From Bemisia tabaci (Eukaryota > Arthropoda > Insecta > Hemiptera > Aleyrodidae), in contig NC_092793.1 of the NCBI RefSeq assembly GCF_918797505.1, positions 77,869,912-77,933,911 on the forward strand: DNA of 64,000 nucleotides. Direction: 5' to 3'. The notes beneath the pieces are model-generated. The model made no database searches. It saw only the letters and a program-made list of their open reading frames with translations, and was not told the origin of the DNA. The stretch's first letter is position 1, and the number at the start of each line of letters is the position of its first letter. This document shows, piece by piece, positions 1 through 11,110 of this stretch. The position numbers and the translations under genes are program-made.

Positions 1-606
1 CGACTCTGTTGTTCCTCAATTTTTTCTTCTTTTTTCAATTTGAGGTTTGATTCTTTGTTTAATGCACAAATATTTTTATAGACCTACATTTACGGCTCGT
101 ATGTAGCGCGGTCCCTCACAACTCGCGTGGCTAGTTTTTTAAACAAGTCTCCTGTAAATTTAACGAGGCTTTAGCATCTAAGGGTTAATGAGAATATCAT
201 TAAAATATGACTGCGCCTTGTTCGCCAAAAACTCTGGATTCAAGAGGAAAGCCAAAAGAAGCCATTCACAATCAGTCGGTGAATTTTAAGCCATTCACAA
301 TCAGTCAGTGAATTTTATTAAAATTCACCGACTGATTGTGAATGGCTTCTTTTGGCTTTCCTCTTGAATCCAGAGTTTTTGGCGAACAAGGCGCAGTCAT
401 ATTTTAATGATATTCTCATTAACCCTGAGATGCTAAAGCCTCGTTAAATTTACAGGAGACTTGTTTAAAAAACTAGCCACGCGAGTTGTGAGGGACCGCG
501 CTACATACGAGCCGTAAATGTAGGTCTGTAAAAATATTTGTGCATTAAACAAAGAATCAAACCTCAAATTGAAAAAAGAAGAAAAAATTGAGGAACAACA
601 GATTCG
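1..606. repeat. Large near-perfect palindrome (foldback), window edge
   Basis: The left arm (1 to about 288) and the right arm (about 319-606) are reverse complements with only a few substitutions, for example at about 180 versus 423 and at the outermost bases. The centre lies near 318. The left arm carries an extra copy of a 29-bp unit (gccattcacaatcagtc...) at 261-289, repeated at 290-318, which makes the loop asymmetric. No open reading frame of note lies in it. It could be a foldback transposon, a recent inverted duplication or a hairpin assembly artefact. The left arm may continue outside the window. Confidence 0.85.
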
Positions 607-1221
607 AAACTTAATCGGGTCTAGTTTTTTAAATTTTTTTTTCGAATCTGAGCGACATCTTAGTGACACTACAGAATGGAGCATTGCGAGTTCACGCCTA
701 ACGCCATCGCGCCTTCAATTTTGCAGATGCAACACGGACATCCATCATATACGAATAGTTGTATCTCTGCGCCATCATCAATTTGCCGCCTTTTACTTTG
801 ATCTGTTTCCATACTGTGCTTGTTTCAGGTTGTCTTCTTTGTATTTTTAGCGGTGCTTTAAAGACTGTATGAGCAACACAGCCGTAAATAAAAAACGGCT
901 GAAAAAATCCTGCGTGTTTGATTTCCCCTGACAATGAGTCTTCGGACTTTTTAAAAGGCGGTTGTGCCCGGGGGTTTGGTTCACAAGTAAGTACACAGTA
1001 AATCACCACCTACTTTACTCACCGGGTACTTTCAGAATAATAAACAAAAAACAAAAGGTTTAGTGACCCATTCAAAAATTAGAATTCATCGGGTTTTAGC
1101 GAGGAAAATTTGATCTCAAAGTACTTAATTTACCTAAATCATAATGCGAGAGGTCCTCAAAAATTGCCGAATTGCAATGAGTCGTATGACTAAAGAAAAT
1201 CTTTGGCCAAACCTTACTGTA
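607..1221. other. No gene recognised
   Basis: AT-rich sequence without splice-site pairs or a coherent reading frame. At about 710-770 it contains one copy of a dispersed core (gcgccttcaattttgcag, then gaatagttg) that recurs elsewhere in the window. Confidence 0.5.
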
Positions 1222-1396
1222 AAAAAAATCAATAGTGAACCTGTGTAACGTGTCAGCTAATCTGCGAGATACTTGTTGCGGTAGAAACATTTCCGGTAAA
1301 GCTGAGATAACCGTGGAAAAAAAAGGAAATTATGAACGATTAGCTACAGAAAAATGGGTGGAGTTAGAAGCTAAGTTGGCTGTAGAGAGAAAGTAA
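1222..1396 (+). other. Coding-like open stretch without start codon
   Basis: An uninterrupted frame of about 57 codons ends at TAA 1394-1396. Its composition is protein-like: the last residues read ATEKWVELEAKLAVERK, rich in Glu and Lys. A stop lies just upstream in the same frame and there is no in-frame ATG. No convincing splice acceptor precedes it. It could be a decayed transposon or gene fragment, or chance. I do not recognise it. Confidence 0.15.
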
Positions 1397-2515
1397 AATT
1401 TGTTTTATTCTGCTTCACTTGTGATCATTCTTCGCCATGTCTCAAACCACTAAGAAAATGAGTTGAGTTGCAGGGACTGAACTACGGTTTATCTTGAAAA
1501 CCAAACTCTTACGGTTCAAGTAACCGAAGTTTCGGGCCGTGGGAACCAAAGATCGATAAGATGAACCGAAATTTTGTTTCAATGGACGAAAACTTTGGAT
1601 AACTGAGCCGGAAAAGCTTCGTGTTCAATGTGAGCCGAGCTCTTTTTTCTCAGTATAGGGATACTCCGCAGAACTGTAAAAGTGACTTTGGAGTTTGTAA
1701 CGGCGTAGCGACACACCTTGGAAGTTATTAAATCTTGATTATTTGAATTACAAACCTCACACGAAAAAATAGGAAATTTTCTGGAGAGTTTGGAAACTCA
1801 TCGGCAAATGGTTGTTAGTTAAAAGTTAATCGGCAACAATGATGGAAACGAGCAAATGAATGAAAAACAAACTCTTGATCATCTCCATTAGGTCGGTGAA
1901 ATCGGGTGGAGTTTGAACCCGCGTAAATATTAAATTTACGATTACTTTATCGTGTTAATTAGCTTGTCGAATGTGCTCGGCCGCTTCCCTTTGACTCCTT
2001 ATCAACATCAACATGACAAATACCTATACAAAAGCCCAGAGAACCTCAGACAGAGATCGTCCGTGAGAGAGAGAGAGAGAGAGTGTGTTCGCACGGGTCA
2101 TAACTCCTAAAGTATGGAATGTTATTTGATAGCAATGAAAGAAAAAATCTGCCGCAAGTTGAAGCGCAGAAAATCATTCACTTTTACGTAGGGACTGAGA
2201 GCATTTTCAGTTATTTTTCGGAATGCTGTGTTCACCTTTCACTTCTGTTTGAGTCCTTACGTTTAAGCCGTATGTAACGCACCGTTATGGTGATTTCACC
2301 CCTTCTTCTGTGCCCTCTTTGCGTTCTCTAGTTTCTCTCACACGTTACTTTATCATGGGTCAGAATTTTGTTGATCACGATCGGCCGTAAATCGGAGGCG
2401 CATCATTACTATAAGCTCTCAGACCCTCTAAATTTTTATTTTTTGCCACAGTTTGTACTACTGCTTTACTGCGCCGAATTTCACGATTTTTTCAACTAGC
2501 GTTAGGTAATAGTCC
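1397..2515. other. No gene recognised; short GA microsatellite
   Basis: Nothing coding is seen. A (GA)n run of about 20 bases lies near 2065-2084. The rest is AT-rich single-copy-looking sequence. Confidence 0.5.
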
Positions 2516-2754
2516 CTACATGGAAAAAAAAGAATTGCTGATTCAGCAATTCAATTGCTAAAAACAGTGAGTGCAATGTTTCAACACAGATTTTACAACA
2601 AAAAAATGCTACTTTAACCACCTTGTAAACTAATTTAACCACGGGGGTGGTTAAAGTAGCATTTTTTTGTTTTAAAATCTGCGTTGAAACATTGCACTCA
2701 CTGTTTTTAGCATTTGAATTGCTGAATCAGCAATTCTTTTTTTTTTCCGTGTAG
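2516..2754. repeat. Foldback element with about 105-bp arms
   Basis: The left arm starts ctacatggaaaaaaaagaat and the right arm is its reverse complement ending attcttttttttttccgtgtag. The arms contain a nested small palindrome (gaattgctgattcagcaattc). They meet around a 25-base loop at about 2622-2647. Structure and size are typical of a foldback MITE. No coding capacity. Confidence 0.85.
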
Positions 2755-3219
2755 ATGAGCCTGCTCTATTCAAATTTTGGAAATATGACCCAGGTTGTTT
2801 TAATAAAACGTGATAGAATTGAGAATTCTCCCACTTGAACAAAGTATATGCTCAGTTTTTGCAACAGTTCTTCTGAAAATTCACCGGGCCAATTTTCTCT
2901 CCATGCATTTTCTCTGCTGGCGATAGGAGATAGCCCCTGGATGAGCCTGATCTGCTCGGCTTTTCCGTCACGAAAGAACGTTACTGCCTCCCAATTCTGC
3001 CAAATTTCCCTCACCAAATCGCATTTTTGCCAATAAATTTCAGAGCATTTCTAACCGAAAATTTCCCTGATGATTCCTCTGACTTTATGCGAAAATAAAA
3101 AAAAATGTTCGAAAAATCATACTAATTGAACATGTATTTATTGTAAAAAATTGAATTTTTAACATCAAGTTTGCAACCTTGGAATGGAGTTACGTTCCCT
3201 CCTTTTGGATGTAGATTAA

Positions 3220-3360
3220 CTGGATTGCATTTTGCAATTTGAACCTATAAATTCTGGCTCTTGTGGAAAAACACTTTTGTGCATAGGGAAACTAATGGCA
3301 CATACGTTGTTTTTAAACCGGCCTAGACATTATATTTCCAAATTGCAAAATGTAGTTCAA
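3220..3360. repeat. 140-bp TIR element (GGACTGCATTTTGC family), copy 1
   Basis: The ends are inverted: tggattgcattttgcaattt at the left and the complement of ttgcaaaatgtagttcaa at the right, with ctataaattctggctc inside the left end. The family recurs at 6199, 9857, 29019, 49681 and as a half copy at 33307-33350. It is a short non-autonomous element with no coding capacity. Confidence 0.8.
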
Positions 3361-3978
3361 CTTACGGGTCCTAGCGTGAAGCGTCCTCTGGGGTTTGCGC
3401 CGCGTAGTAGCCAATGGTCGTACCCCCTGGTAATATTGAAATAATCGAACACTGATTGTCGAGGAAACTGTCTATCTATTTTTGCAGCCGTGCTTGGAAT
3501 TTTTCTCATGTGTTGAAGCATTCGTATGAAAAACAGGCCATTCATCTTATCGTAGAGACGGCCACTGGTTTGACAACAAAGGAAGGGTGGTCAGTAAGGT
3601 CACTGCACAGCGTCGATTCTCGATCGGCCACGTTTAGGATATTCGCCGACGCGGTCGTGCATCGCGGCGCGGCGCTCGGTGCGAACGAGGGTCGATCAAA
3701 TATTCGACAAATGCTTCTCAACTCCCACGTGAATTATAAAAACGCATGCATGAATAGGAAATCATATGATAATTAAGTTTCATACGCGTTTTCTGTCGCA
3801 ACTGACTCACCGAGACTTTCTCCGCGAGGCTCGAACTAGAAACAAGAGATTTCAAGCGCTCAGCTAAGCTGGGAGTGAGTGCTTTTTGCTTTCAACCCGC
3901 TACTAGCGCGCAGGTCGCGATCAGACACGGGAAATTTTATGAAAATTCGCGTGAGCGTGAATTTCACGGAATAGAAAA
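3361..3978. other. No gene recognised
   Basis: A CpG-richer patch at about 3600-3720 (for example gcatcgcggcgcggcgctcg) has no start context, splice sites or homology I recognise. An open frame spans 3456-3776 but its composition is not convincing. Confidence 0.4.
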
Positions 3979-4100
3979 TTTGCAGGTGTCTGTTTGATGA
4001 ATTTCGTGTTTAAGTGGAAACTACAATGTGAATTGAATTCGGGGATACCCTTGGTTTGTAAAATAAACAATTATTGGAGGACATATGACAAAATGATCTA
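3979..4100. repeat. Solo terminal repeat of the 17.6-kb composite element
   Basis: The segment from ttgcaggtgtctg through aacaattattggaggac matches the left terminal repeat at 17558-17660 and, inverted, the right terminal repeat at 18722-18823. No second end is visible nearby, so this is a solo or truncated copy. Confidence 0.6.
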
Positions 4101-4910
4101 ATCTGCTGAAATACGAAATATTCTGAAACTTTTGGAGATGTATTTAGAAGGCCAAAAAACGCCTAGAAATAGTGATTCTCGATTTTGACTTTTTTCGTTC
4201 ACAAGTCAGCATTTCAACGAGCCCAATCTTTAATCTCGATCTTTCTATTATTGTGCTCGGGGTTTGGAAAAAATTGCTTTGTGTTTATTTTCTCCTTCTC
4301 TAAATACATGAAGTTTCAAAATCTAGGGACATGAAAGGAGGCTATCGCATAACTATGAGGAATGTTTGGCCACATCTTTAATTTTGAAAGTTTCCGCAAT
4401 TTTAGCGACGGAAACCAATGAATACTCTCAGGCGCTATTGACGATGACCCGTAAGGGTAAATCGGTTTTTATCATAGGGCAGATATTGATGCTTTGAGTG
4501 TAGTATGCGACGCTTTTTTCAGGGGCGCTGAACTCGGCAAACTCCGCAGCGGAGTTCGTAGTCGGGGAGTTTCGAAGTTTTGTCAAGTCTGACCTTCCTT
4601 CTAGTTATGGCTTTACCCCAGGCATTTGCGTGCATCCTATGTTATTACTTAGTATGTTTATTCTTTAAAAAAAGGGTAAAAAAAAATTATCTTCGAAGAG
4701 GGCTCGTAATAATTTTCAGTATTTTTTAAAAAAAGAACACTGTCTACATTAGTTTTTCGAGACATTATCATCGCCTCACACCTTAACATTGTCCTAACAC
4801 ATAAATTACTTAATCATTGATGATAATTATTTTACTATCGTTTCACAAGAATTTTCTTCCAGTCATTGATAGCTGCAAAGCTGCCACCGGCTCATGTTAA
4901 GAATAAATAC
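4101..4910. other. No gene recognised
   Basis: AT-rich sequence without coherent frames, paired splice sites or inverted repeats that I could detect. Confidence 0.4.
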
Positions 4911-5240
4911 AAAAACAACTTAAAATGGGACTAAAGCCGCAAAATAAAATATAATCGGGACGTTTCGCAATACTCGCACCTGCATATTAACCAGAAATAG
5001 GAAAGGTATATAAATAAGCAACAAACTTATACTCATGTCAGCCTCACCGCTGTTATTGTGAGACCGCCAATGCAACCAAAACACAGTCTCTCAAATCGGC
5101 AGCGAGGCTAAGTATAAGTTTGTTTCTTTTAAATTTTCTTTTCACATTTCGGTTGTAATGCAGATGTGAGCCCTGCAAAAGTCCTGGTTTTTCATTTTAT
5201 GTTTTAGTTTGCAGCCTTAGTCCCATTTTAAGTTGTTTTT
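4911..5240. repeat. 330-bp TIR element
   Basis: The termini are aaaaacaacttaaaatggga and its complement tcccattttaagttgttttt. A second inner inverted pair (acaaacttatactca and aagtataagtttgt) indicates a layered foldback. No reading frame. It is a MITE-like element seen once in this window. Confidence 0.8.
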
Positions 5241-5352
5241 GTAAGATTGTCTCGGGCCGATTAAGTTGTTTTTCGTCGAAGGAATGAAAATCACTGGTGT
5301 GAGAAAATTACCCTTTCGTAGTTTGTTCTCTTTTTCCTTTTTTAGGATTTAG

Positions 5353-5430
5353 AACTACTAATTTTCCTCTGTCTATAGATGGCTGTAGATTCCTATCAAA
5401 ATAATATAAAGGAATAAAAGCCACAAAACT

Positions 5431-5479
<49 letters not shown>

Positions 5480-5487
5480 ACTAATTT
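5353..5487 (+). mobile_element. Poly(A)-tailed retroposed fragment with target-site duplication
   Basis: Perfect 12-bp direct repeats, aactactaattt, occur at 5353-5364 and 5476-5487. They flank about 67 bp of unique sequence plus an uninterrupted run of about 46 A ending at 5477. An AATAAA hexamer (in ggaataaaagcc) lies about 15 bases before the A run. This is the signature of an L1-type or other target-primed retroposition of a 5'-truncated mRNA 3' end. The source gene is not recognised. The unbroken A tract suggests a young insertion. Confidence 0.75.
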
Positions 5488-5941
5488 CAGTGACGTAACT
5501 TGCATTGGGAGGATTCCTAATGAAATATAACTCGCGTTTGAGGCGCAAGGAAATATGAGTGGGGACTGTGACACATGTATTTCAATCATTCATTGATGCA
5601 GTTAAAAGTTGTGCAGAAAATCTGCTTAAAACTGTTTATTTGTGCGTAAACTGTAGGCGCGGCCATTGTGTTGAGGCACTTATAATCGGCCTATGACGGC
5701 TTAAAAGCATACAGCGCGTGAAGGAGAAATTCAAAGGAGCAAGTTGCGATATGAGATTATGCGTTGCGCCTTTAAACGAGAATGTTTTTGCATATTGGAT
5801 TCGTCTATTGTATTTGTACCCGTGTTAGCATTTTCTTTCCTCTCGATTACTTACACTTGACAGTTTTCCGTCACAAAAAAGTTTCTCATTTCTTAGCATC
5901 GTTGCCATACCGCGTCAGACCTTATAGATTTACCTATCTGC
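5488..5941. other. No gene recognised
   Basis: An open frame begins at 5782 but runs into the repeat at 5942, so it is not a credible gene. Confidence 0.4.
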
Positions 5942-6136
5942 ACCGCGTTAAGCAGAAAGGAACCAAGCCAATTGCTAAATTTGATTTGGCAATTTATTTT
6001 TTTACATGAAACCAGTTGTGCGGATTTTTGTGCTCATTTCAGTGCATTTTGTGCATAGCACGAAGCAAATCCCTTAAAATTTTCAGAGGAATGCACAAAC
6101 GTTCTCTTTCAAGAGATAAGTTCTTTTTCAAAGTGC
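5942..6136. repeat. ACCGCGTTAAGCAGAAAGG MITE, 3'-truncated copy
   Basis: It starts accgcgttaagcagaaagg followed by aaccaagcc, as in the complete copy at 53620-53880. Matching interior includes tgcggatttttgtgc. The second terminal repeat is missing. Another partial copy lies at 22791. Confidence 0.65.
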
Positions 6137-6198
6137 TCAATATGCGTAGCTATATTTGATGTTCCATGACGTTTGCCTGTACCTTAATTTGGATGAAT

Positions 6199-6334
6199 TG
6201 GACCTCATTTTGCAATTAGAAAATACAATTCCTGGCTCAGTGTAAAAACATTTATCATTTGCTTCCCTATGGACGTATGTGTTTTTACGCACGAAACAAC
6301 AAATTGTAGTTCCTAATAATTGCAAAATATATCG
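6199..6334. repeat. 140-bp TIR element (GGACTGCATTTTGC family), copy 2
   Basis: The left end is tggacctcattttgcaatta and the right end is the inverted form ending aattgcaaaatat. The interior carries the diagnostic ttccctatggacgtatgtg. The copy is more diverged than those at 9857 or 49681. Confidence 0.7.
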
Positions 6335-7507
6335 TAAAGTTTAACCAGAACTTTATGTTGCCTAATTTCTGGTTGTGTTTAATTTTTTAAAAAGAAAACT
6401 AAATATCATAACACCTTAAAATTTCCTCTGAATCTTCCCCTGGCTATGAAGAATATTAAAAAAATGTCAAGTCAAAATGTAGCTTACTTTCCTCGCAAAG
6501 AAGTAAGACATGAAAAGAAATAAAGCAACTTTCGATATAGTCAGGCTGATTCTGGTAAAACAATGTCTATGTTTTATGCGTTAAATTGTTTTAACAACTC
6601 TCATCTTGACATCCTCGATGCCTTTAATTCCGCGTTTTTAAGTGATATTCGGCGTTTGATCAGTGCTTCAGCTGAGTGGTACTTAATCTCTGTGTATTGC
6701 CGTCAAGTGCGCGGCTAGCGTAATCACATTAAATGTTTGACTCAAACTCACTTGAGATTAGTTTACAATCGCTTCAATGCAAACCCAACAGCAGTTATCC
6801 TAATAATTAAAGCAGCATTAAAATCCGTTTTAAGCCTCCCCTCATTTGGGGTGGTTGTGAAGTATCATCGTAGAAGGAGGATACAAACACCGTTGAGACT
6901 CAGAAAGACAGTTCTAAAGTGTGCCGCCGTACCGTCTCATTTCTTGCTCATATTTACTGAAACTCTTGCGCCACATTTTAACCTCTTCCATCAAACGGTG
7001 AAATGGGTGGGGGGGGGGGGGGGGAAGCTCAGGGTCTAAAACCGTAACTACGTGCCATGTTGATAAGACATAAAATTCAGGTTCAGAGGCCGTTAATTCG
7101 GAGTTCGGTGTTTTCGGTATTGCATACAGAGTTCCGGCCGCTGAACCCGGAAATGACAGGATATTACGTTCTGAGATCGTTCCTTGAACACGAGCTTTTT
7201 CCAGCGTAGAGGAAAAGAATATCAATGGAATATCAAAGTTCGAAACCACGTATCTCCATTGGCGGCAATGGAGAATGCCTGTCATAGTTTATTTTTTCTT
7301 TAGAAAACTAGTCACCGTAATTTCTCGAAAACTTCCTTGATTTTTCCTCTCTCTTAGCAGAATATCCTGTAAAAATTTACAGCTACGAATTTTGCTTTTT
7401 GCTCTCGGAGTAAATGAAGTTGGAAATTTAGAAACTCCGCAGTGGAGATACGTGGTTTCGCATGGCTATCGATATGCCCCCAGCTTCTAATACGGGCCGA
7501 GTCATTT
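6335..7507. other. No gene recognised; poly(G) tract
   Basis: Contains a 16-base G run at 7009-7024. Open frames on both strands around 6737-7285 overlap one another and lack any recognisable domain, so I do not call a gene. Confidence 0.4.
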
Positions 7508-7633
7508 GGTCCAGTTACACGATCAAATGGAGCCATCAAATTGAAGCTCTGATCGGTGGAAAAAGACCTGAGGTGAGGATGCAACCAATGAGAGGCCCAA
7601 TTTGATGGCTCAATTTGATCGTGTAACTGGACC
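7508..7633. repeat. 126-bp foldback element
   Basis: The left arm ggtccagttacacgatcaaa and the right arm, its complement ending cgtgtaactggacc, are inverted over about 35 bp per side. The interior is about 55 bp. It is short and non-coding. Confidence 0.75.
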
Positions 7634-7686
7634 TATTTACAATCAGGATCTCGCACTTTGGTCATCGATGTACTAGATTCCAAGGG

Positions 7687-7845
7687 CAGTGGCGATTCCT
7701 CAAAGATGGCAATTCTGTTTTTTCTCCTTTAAATGTATGTAAAACAGTCGATCTTCAGTAAGGTAGCTCGCTCCACTTAGAATCGATATTTTTAATGGAT
7801 TTAAATGGAGGGAAAAAAGTTTTGCCAAATTGCAAAATCGCCACT
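7687..7845. repeat. CAGTGGCGATT TIR element, copy 1
   Basis: The ends are cagtggcgattcctc and the inverted tgcaaaatcgccact. The interior ggatttaaatgga is shared with the second copy at 33911-34065. It is MITE-like and about 160 bp. Confidence 0.7.
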
Positions 7846-8462
7846 TTCTAAGAGTCGAGTCATCGAGCATAGGCTCAAGAAACATTTAGCCATGTCCAAA
7901 CACCCCTATTTCCTTTTCATTTATATTTCTTCAAATTCCGCAGCAATATTTACTTATTAAATTTTTCGAGGGACGACGAAAAACCCAGTATTGGACTATG
8001 CATGTGCCAAGACGCCATGTTCCATCATCGAAGGAGAGGCATAAAAACACACGTGTAGGAAAGTTATGAAGCATGGCAGCTGTAGAGTGCGCGTCGAGGT
8101 GGCGGGTCAAAGGAAAGTATTCTTCGTAGAAATTTAATTCCATTTTTGAGGGTGATCTCCGGTGGCGGTCGGCGCGCGGTGACGACGGAGCCAGCTGGCA
8201 TCGCCGAGTGATGGGCATTGGGCAATTTGGGCATTCATATCGCCGGAGAACGCCAAGCTGCACGTGGTGAGGGTGCATGGGGTGCGGGGCCAAGGGAGCA
8301 TCTCAATATTGATTCCGATATTGGAGGCATATCGCTGCTCTTTTCATGACCGCAGCCACAGCCTTGAACTCCTAGCCTAAATAACTGACGTCAGGTATGG
8401 ACTGTTTGGGGCGAAAAGTGATCTCATTCGATTCGTCTAATTTTTTCGCGCTCAGTACGTCT
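7846..8462. other. No gene recognised
   Basis: Moderately GC-rich at 8080-8300. A 120-codon minus-strand frame (7931-8293) has His- and Pro-rich low-complexity composition and no splice context, so I treat it as chance. Confidence 0.35.
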
Positions 8463-8820
8463 TGAGTACCTATATAGAGTATGGACTTGTCGAAAATTTT
8501 GAGGTTAGGAGATGGAGCTCTTAGACCCCAAAAGGGTAGAAGCAATCTATGACTTCAATTTATCCGGAGTGATTTATAATGACAACTGTTGGGAACTGTC
8601 GTTGGTAAAGCACGTATTTGACTTGGTTTTTGCATAAATTTACTCATTCTTGCGGAAGAATGCTTACTTATGAGTTTTCTTGTCCATTTTCGTTTGATAT
8701 TGGAGTCTAAAGATAGACAGTGACATTTTTCGTTTTCAAAGGTTACATAATACATACCCTTTTGGGCCCTAAGAGTTACGTATTTCGAGTTGTCCATACT
8801 CTCCTTATATAGGTACTCTA
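8463..8820. repeat. GAGTACCTATAT TIR element, copy 1
   Basis: The termini are gagtacctatatagagtatg at the left and its complement catactctccttatataggt with actcta at the right. The same termini bound a copy at 15479-15886, and part is seen again near 37207. A 91-codon frame inside, on the minus strand, reads through the TIRs and is not a gene. Confidence 0.75.
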
Positions 8821-9856
8821 AGTACGTCACATTGCACTAGCTTTGTGGATTGCATTTGATACATCAAACAGGTGAGATTGTATCGATATCGATTGGTTCA
8901 ATGTGTAAACATAGCTTCAAAACTCAATTTAGAAATTTAAGGTAACGGGTCTTTTGTGATCGAATTTTTATTCTTTCGAGTATCAAATGGCAATAAAAAG
9001 TGAAATTGTTGAGAATTTTCTCATTTTCAGCTTTTCCAAATTGAATCCTAAAATTTGTGTTTGTGGTTATGTTCCATTGAAGCGATACAGCGAACCACTA
9101 TCGAATTCGATCTAGTTCAAAATTGTTAAGATGTCATGTGTGATTTTCGAAGTATCTTTCAGTTGATCCTCCTGGAGAAAGATTGAGAGAAACTGATGTA
9201 TGTAGCATGTAGCTTTGTATGATTTGGGATGTGCGACACCCCGATTGAATTCCACCAAAGTAAAATGTATAAAGAAAGTAGAAGCTTTCGTGCCATTACA
9301 TCCCTTTCTAAATTCCAAGAGAGGAGCGTAGACTATCAATGAAACTCTTTAAATAGAAAAAAGAGGAAGAAAGCATGAAACAAGGAAATATCTCGGACGT
9401 ATAGACCACATAACGATTTCATTTATTTGATTAAGTGGTTTCATCAACGTCACTGTCTAAATTATTGCATATTGATTTTTGAGTACTCTCAACTTGTATT
9501 TTGGTATTCAGATCGAATGAAAATTAATGGAATTTTATCAAATCTTCTACAAATTTTGTATAAATGAGCGTTTAAATCTTGCAAATTTTTTTTTAAAAAT
9601 CTTCTTGCAAAAAATTAAAAAATCTTCGCTTTAAATGCAAATAGCGTGATGCAAACAGTCAAGCAAACAATGAAGTAAAGTTACTGGTCCGTTCTACGTG
9701 GTGAATTATTTCTGGGTTTTTCTTCGAACAATCGTGACATCTGAGAGCGATACCACTATTCGACCACGTGGGAGCTCGTGTTGCCTACACTGAAAACTGA
9801 AGGCAAACCGACTGTGAGGTAAAGTCGCCGCGCGCTCCGCGCCACGCTTGATGAAT
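8821..9856. other. No gene recognised; one dispersed core copy
   Basis: AT-rich sequence. At about 9740-9800 an inverted copy of the satellite core (gataccactattcgaccacg) matches the array at 57740-58460. Confidence 0.45.
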
Positions 9857-9998
9857 TGGGCTACATTTTGCTATTAGGAATTATAAATTCTAGACCGGTT
9901 TAAAAACAACGTATGTGCCATTAGTTTCCCTATGCACATAAGTGTTTTTCCAGAAGAGCCACAATGTATGGTTCCAAATTGCAAAATGCAGTCCAATT
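9857..9998. repeat. 140-bp TIR element (GGACTGCATTTTGC family), copy 3
   Basis: The left end is tgggctacattttgctatta and the right end is the inverted aattgcaaaatgcagtccaa. The interior gtttccctatgcacataagt is identical to that of the copy at 49681-49820. Confidence 0.8.
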
Positions 9999-10599
9999 AT
10001 TCTGTTTTCTCTTCGAGCAATCGTGACATCCAAGAGTGATATACACAATTCGACCAGGAGATTATCAGGATCGAAAGGTCACCATCTTGACCTGGATCTA
10101 CGCCCGCAGAAAAACAAGCCATCAAATTGTAGACCGTGAAATTTGAGATCGACAAGAGATATTACATGTTGTTGAGTGAAATTAATGCGCGTGTGAAACG
10201 TATATGCTTCTTTCCGGGAATTCTCGCGGAAGAGGATGACATAAATTCGACAGGAAATAGACATTTATTATACAAAGGTACATTAATTAACACATTTACT
10301 AACCTTTCCCATCGTAAGCCAAAATAGGGCGAGTACCTAATAGTTCAGTGAATATCAATGAATAATGGATACGTAGTTAAACTTAACCGAAAGGAAGATA
10401 AAGGTTCACATAATTCACACAAAAAATATTTGAGGGCCAATGGCGTGAACACGTTTTATTAAGAGTGATCCTTCTTGAAGTATCCTCTTCGTAAAGCGCG
10501 AGGGAAAATTTATTTCCGTAAAATCAAAATCACACTGAAACAAAGTAATGGCGTTGTGCCATTTACAAATCGTCAAATATCAAAGTAAAAAAATGCTCC

Positions 10600-10813
10600 C
10601 GTATTCTTTCAAATTTTCGACAAATCGCGAATCTTCAGGAAAATTTAAGAATATTACTCTTCCGATTTTTAAGAGGATTTCGTTCATGATTTTATCTAAA
10701 AAGTCTAAAAATTTCAAGGAAAAATACTCATAATTTTCCTCAAAAGTAAATATTTTTTGAAACAATTTGATAAAATTCGAATGCTCGCATGGTGTTTAAA
10801 CTTAGCACGGCAG
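10600..10813. repeat. CCGTGCTAAGGAAG family MITE, left end lost
   Basis: The right terminus aaacttagcacggcag and the interior tttcaaggaaaaatact match the variant at 35561-35804. The left terminal repeat is not recognisable. Confidence 0.55.
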
Positions 10814-11110
10814 AATACGTCATAAACTGGAATGAAGTGGCGGGAAATGCGATGGACTGGAGCACAAAGGCGCGTGGAAACGTCGGACATGATCTGCTAA
10901 GTTCGAAAGCTTTTATCTTTGTCACTACGAAACGTTGAATTTTAAAAGTGATCCCATAGGTTTTCGCTCAAAATGACCTTCAAGGCGTACCCTTTAAAAT
11001 TTAACAAAATAAATATCTAATTAGAGTTTTAGTAAAAAAAAATTCACGTTGGACTTGGTCGGATGGCTCGTTCCACTCTGCGGGACTTCGAGAGGGTTTG
11101 CGGAGCAACT

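Noticed and set aside
5308..5589. Minus-strand ORF with a long Phe run
   Set aside because: The Phe run is the poly(A) tail of the retroposed fragment read on the other strand.
8555..8830. 91-codon minus-strand ORF
   Set aside because: Contained almost entirely in a TIR element and reads through its terminal repeat.
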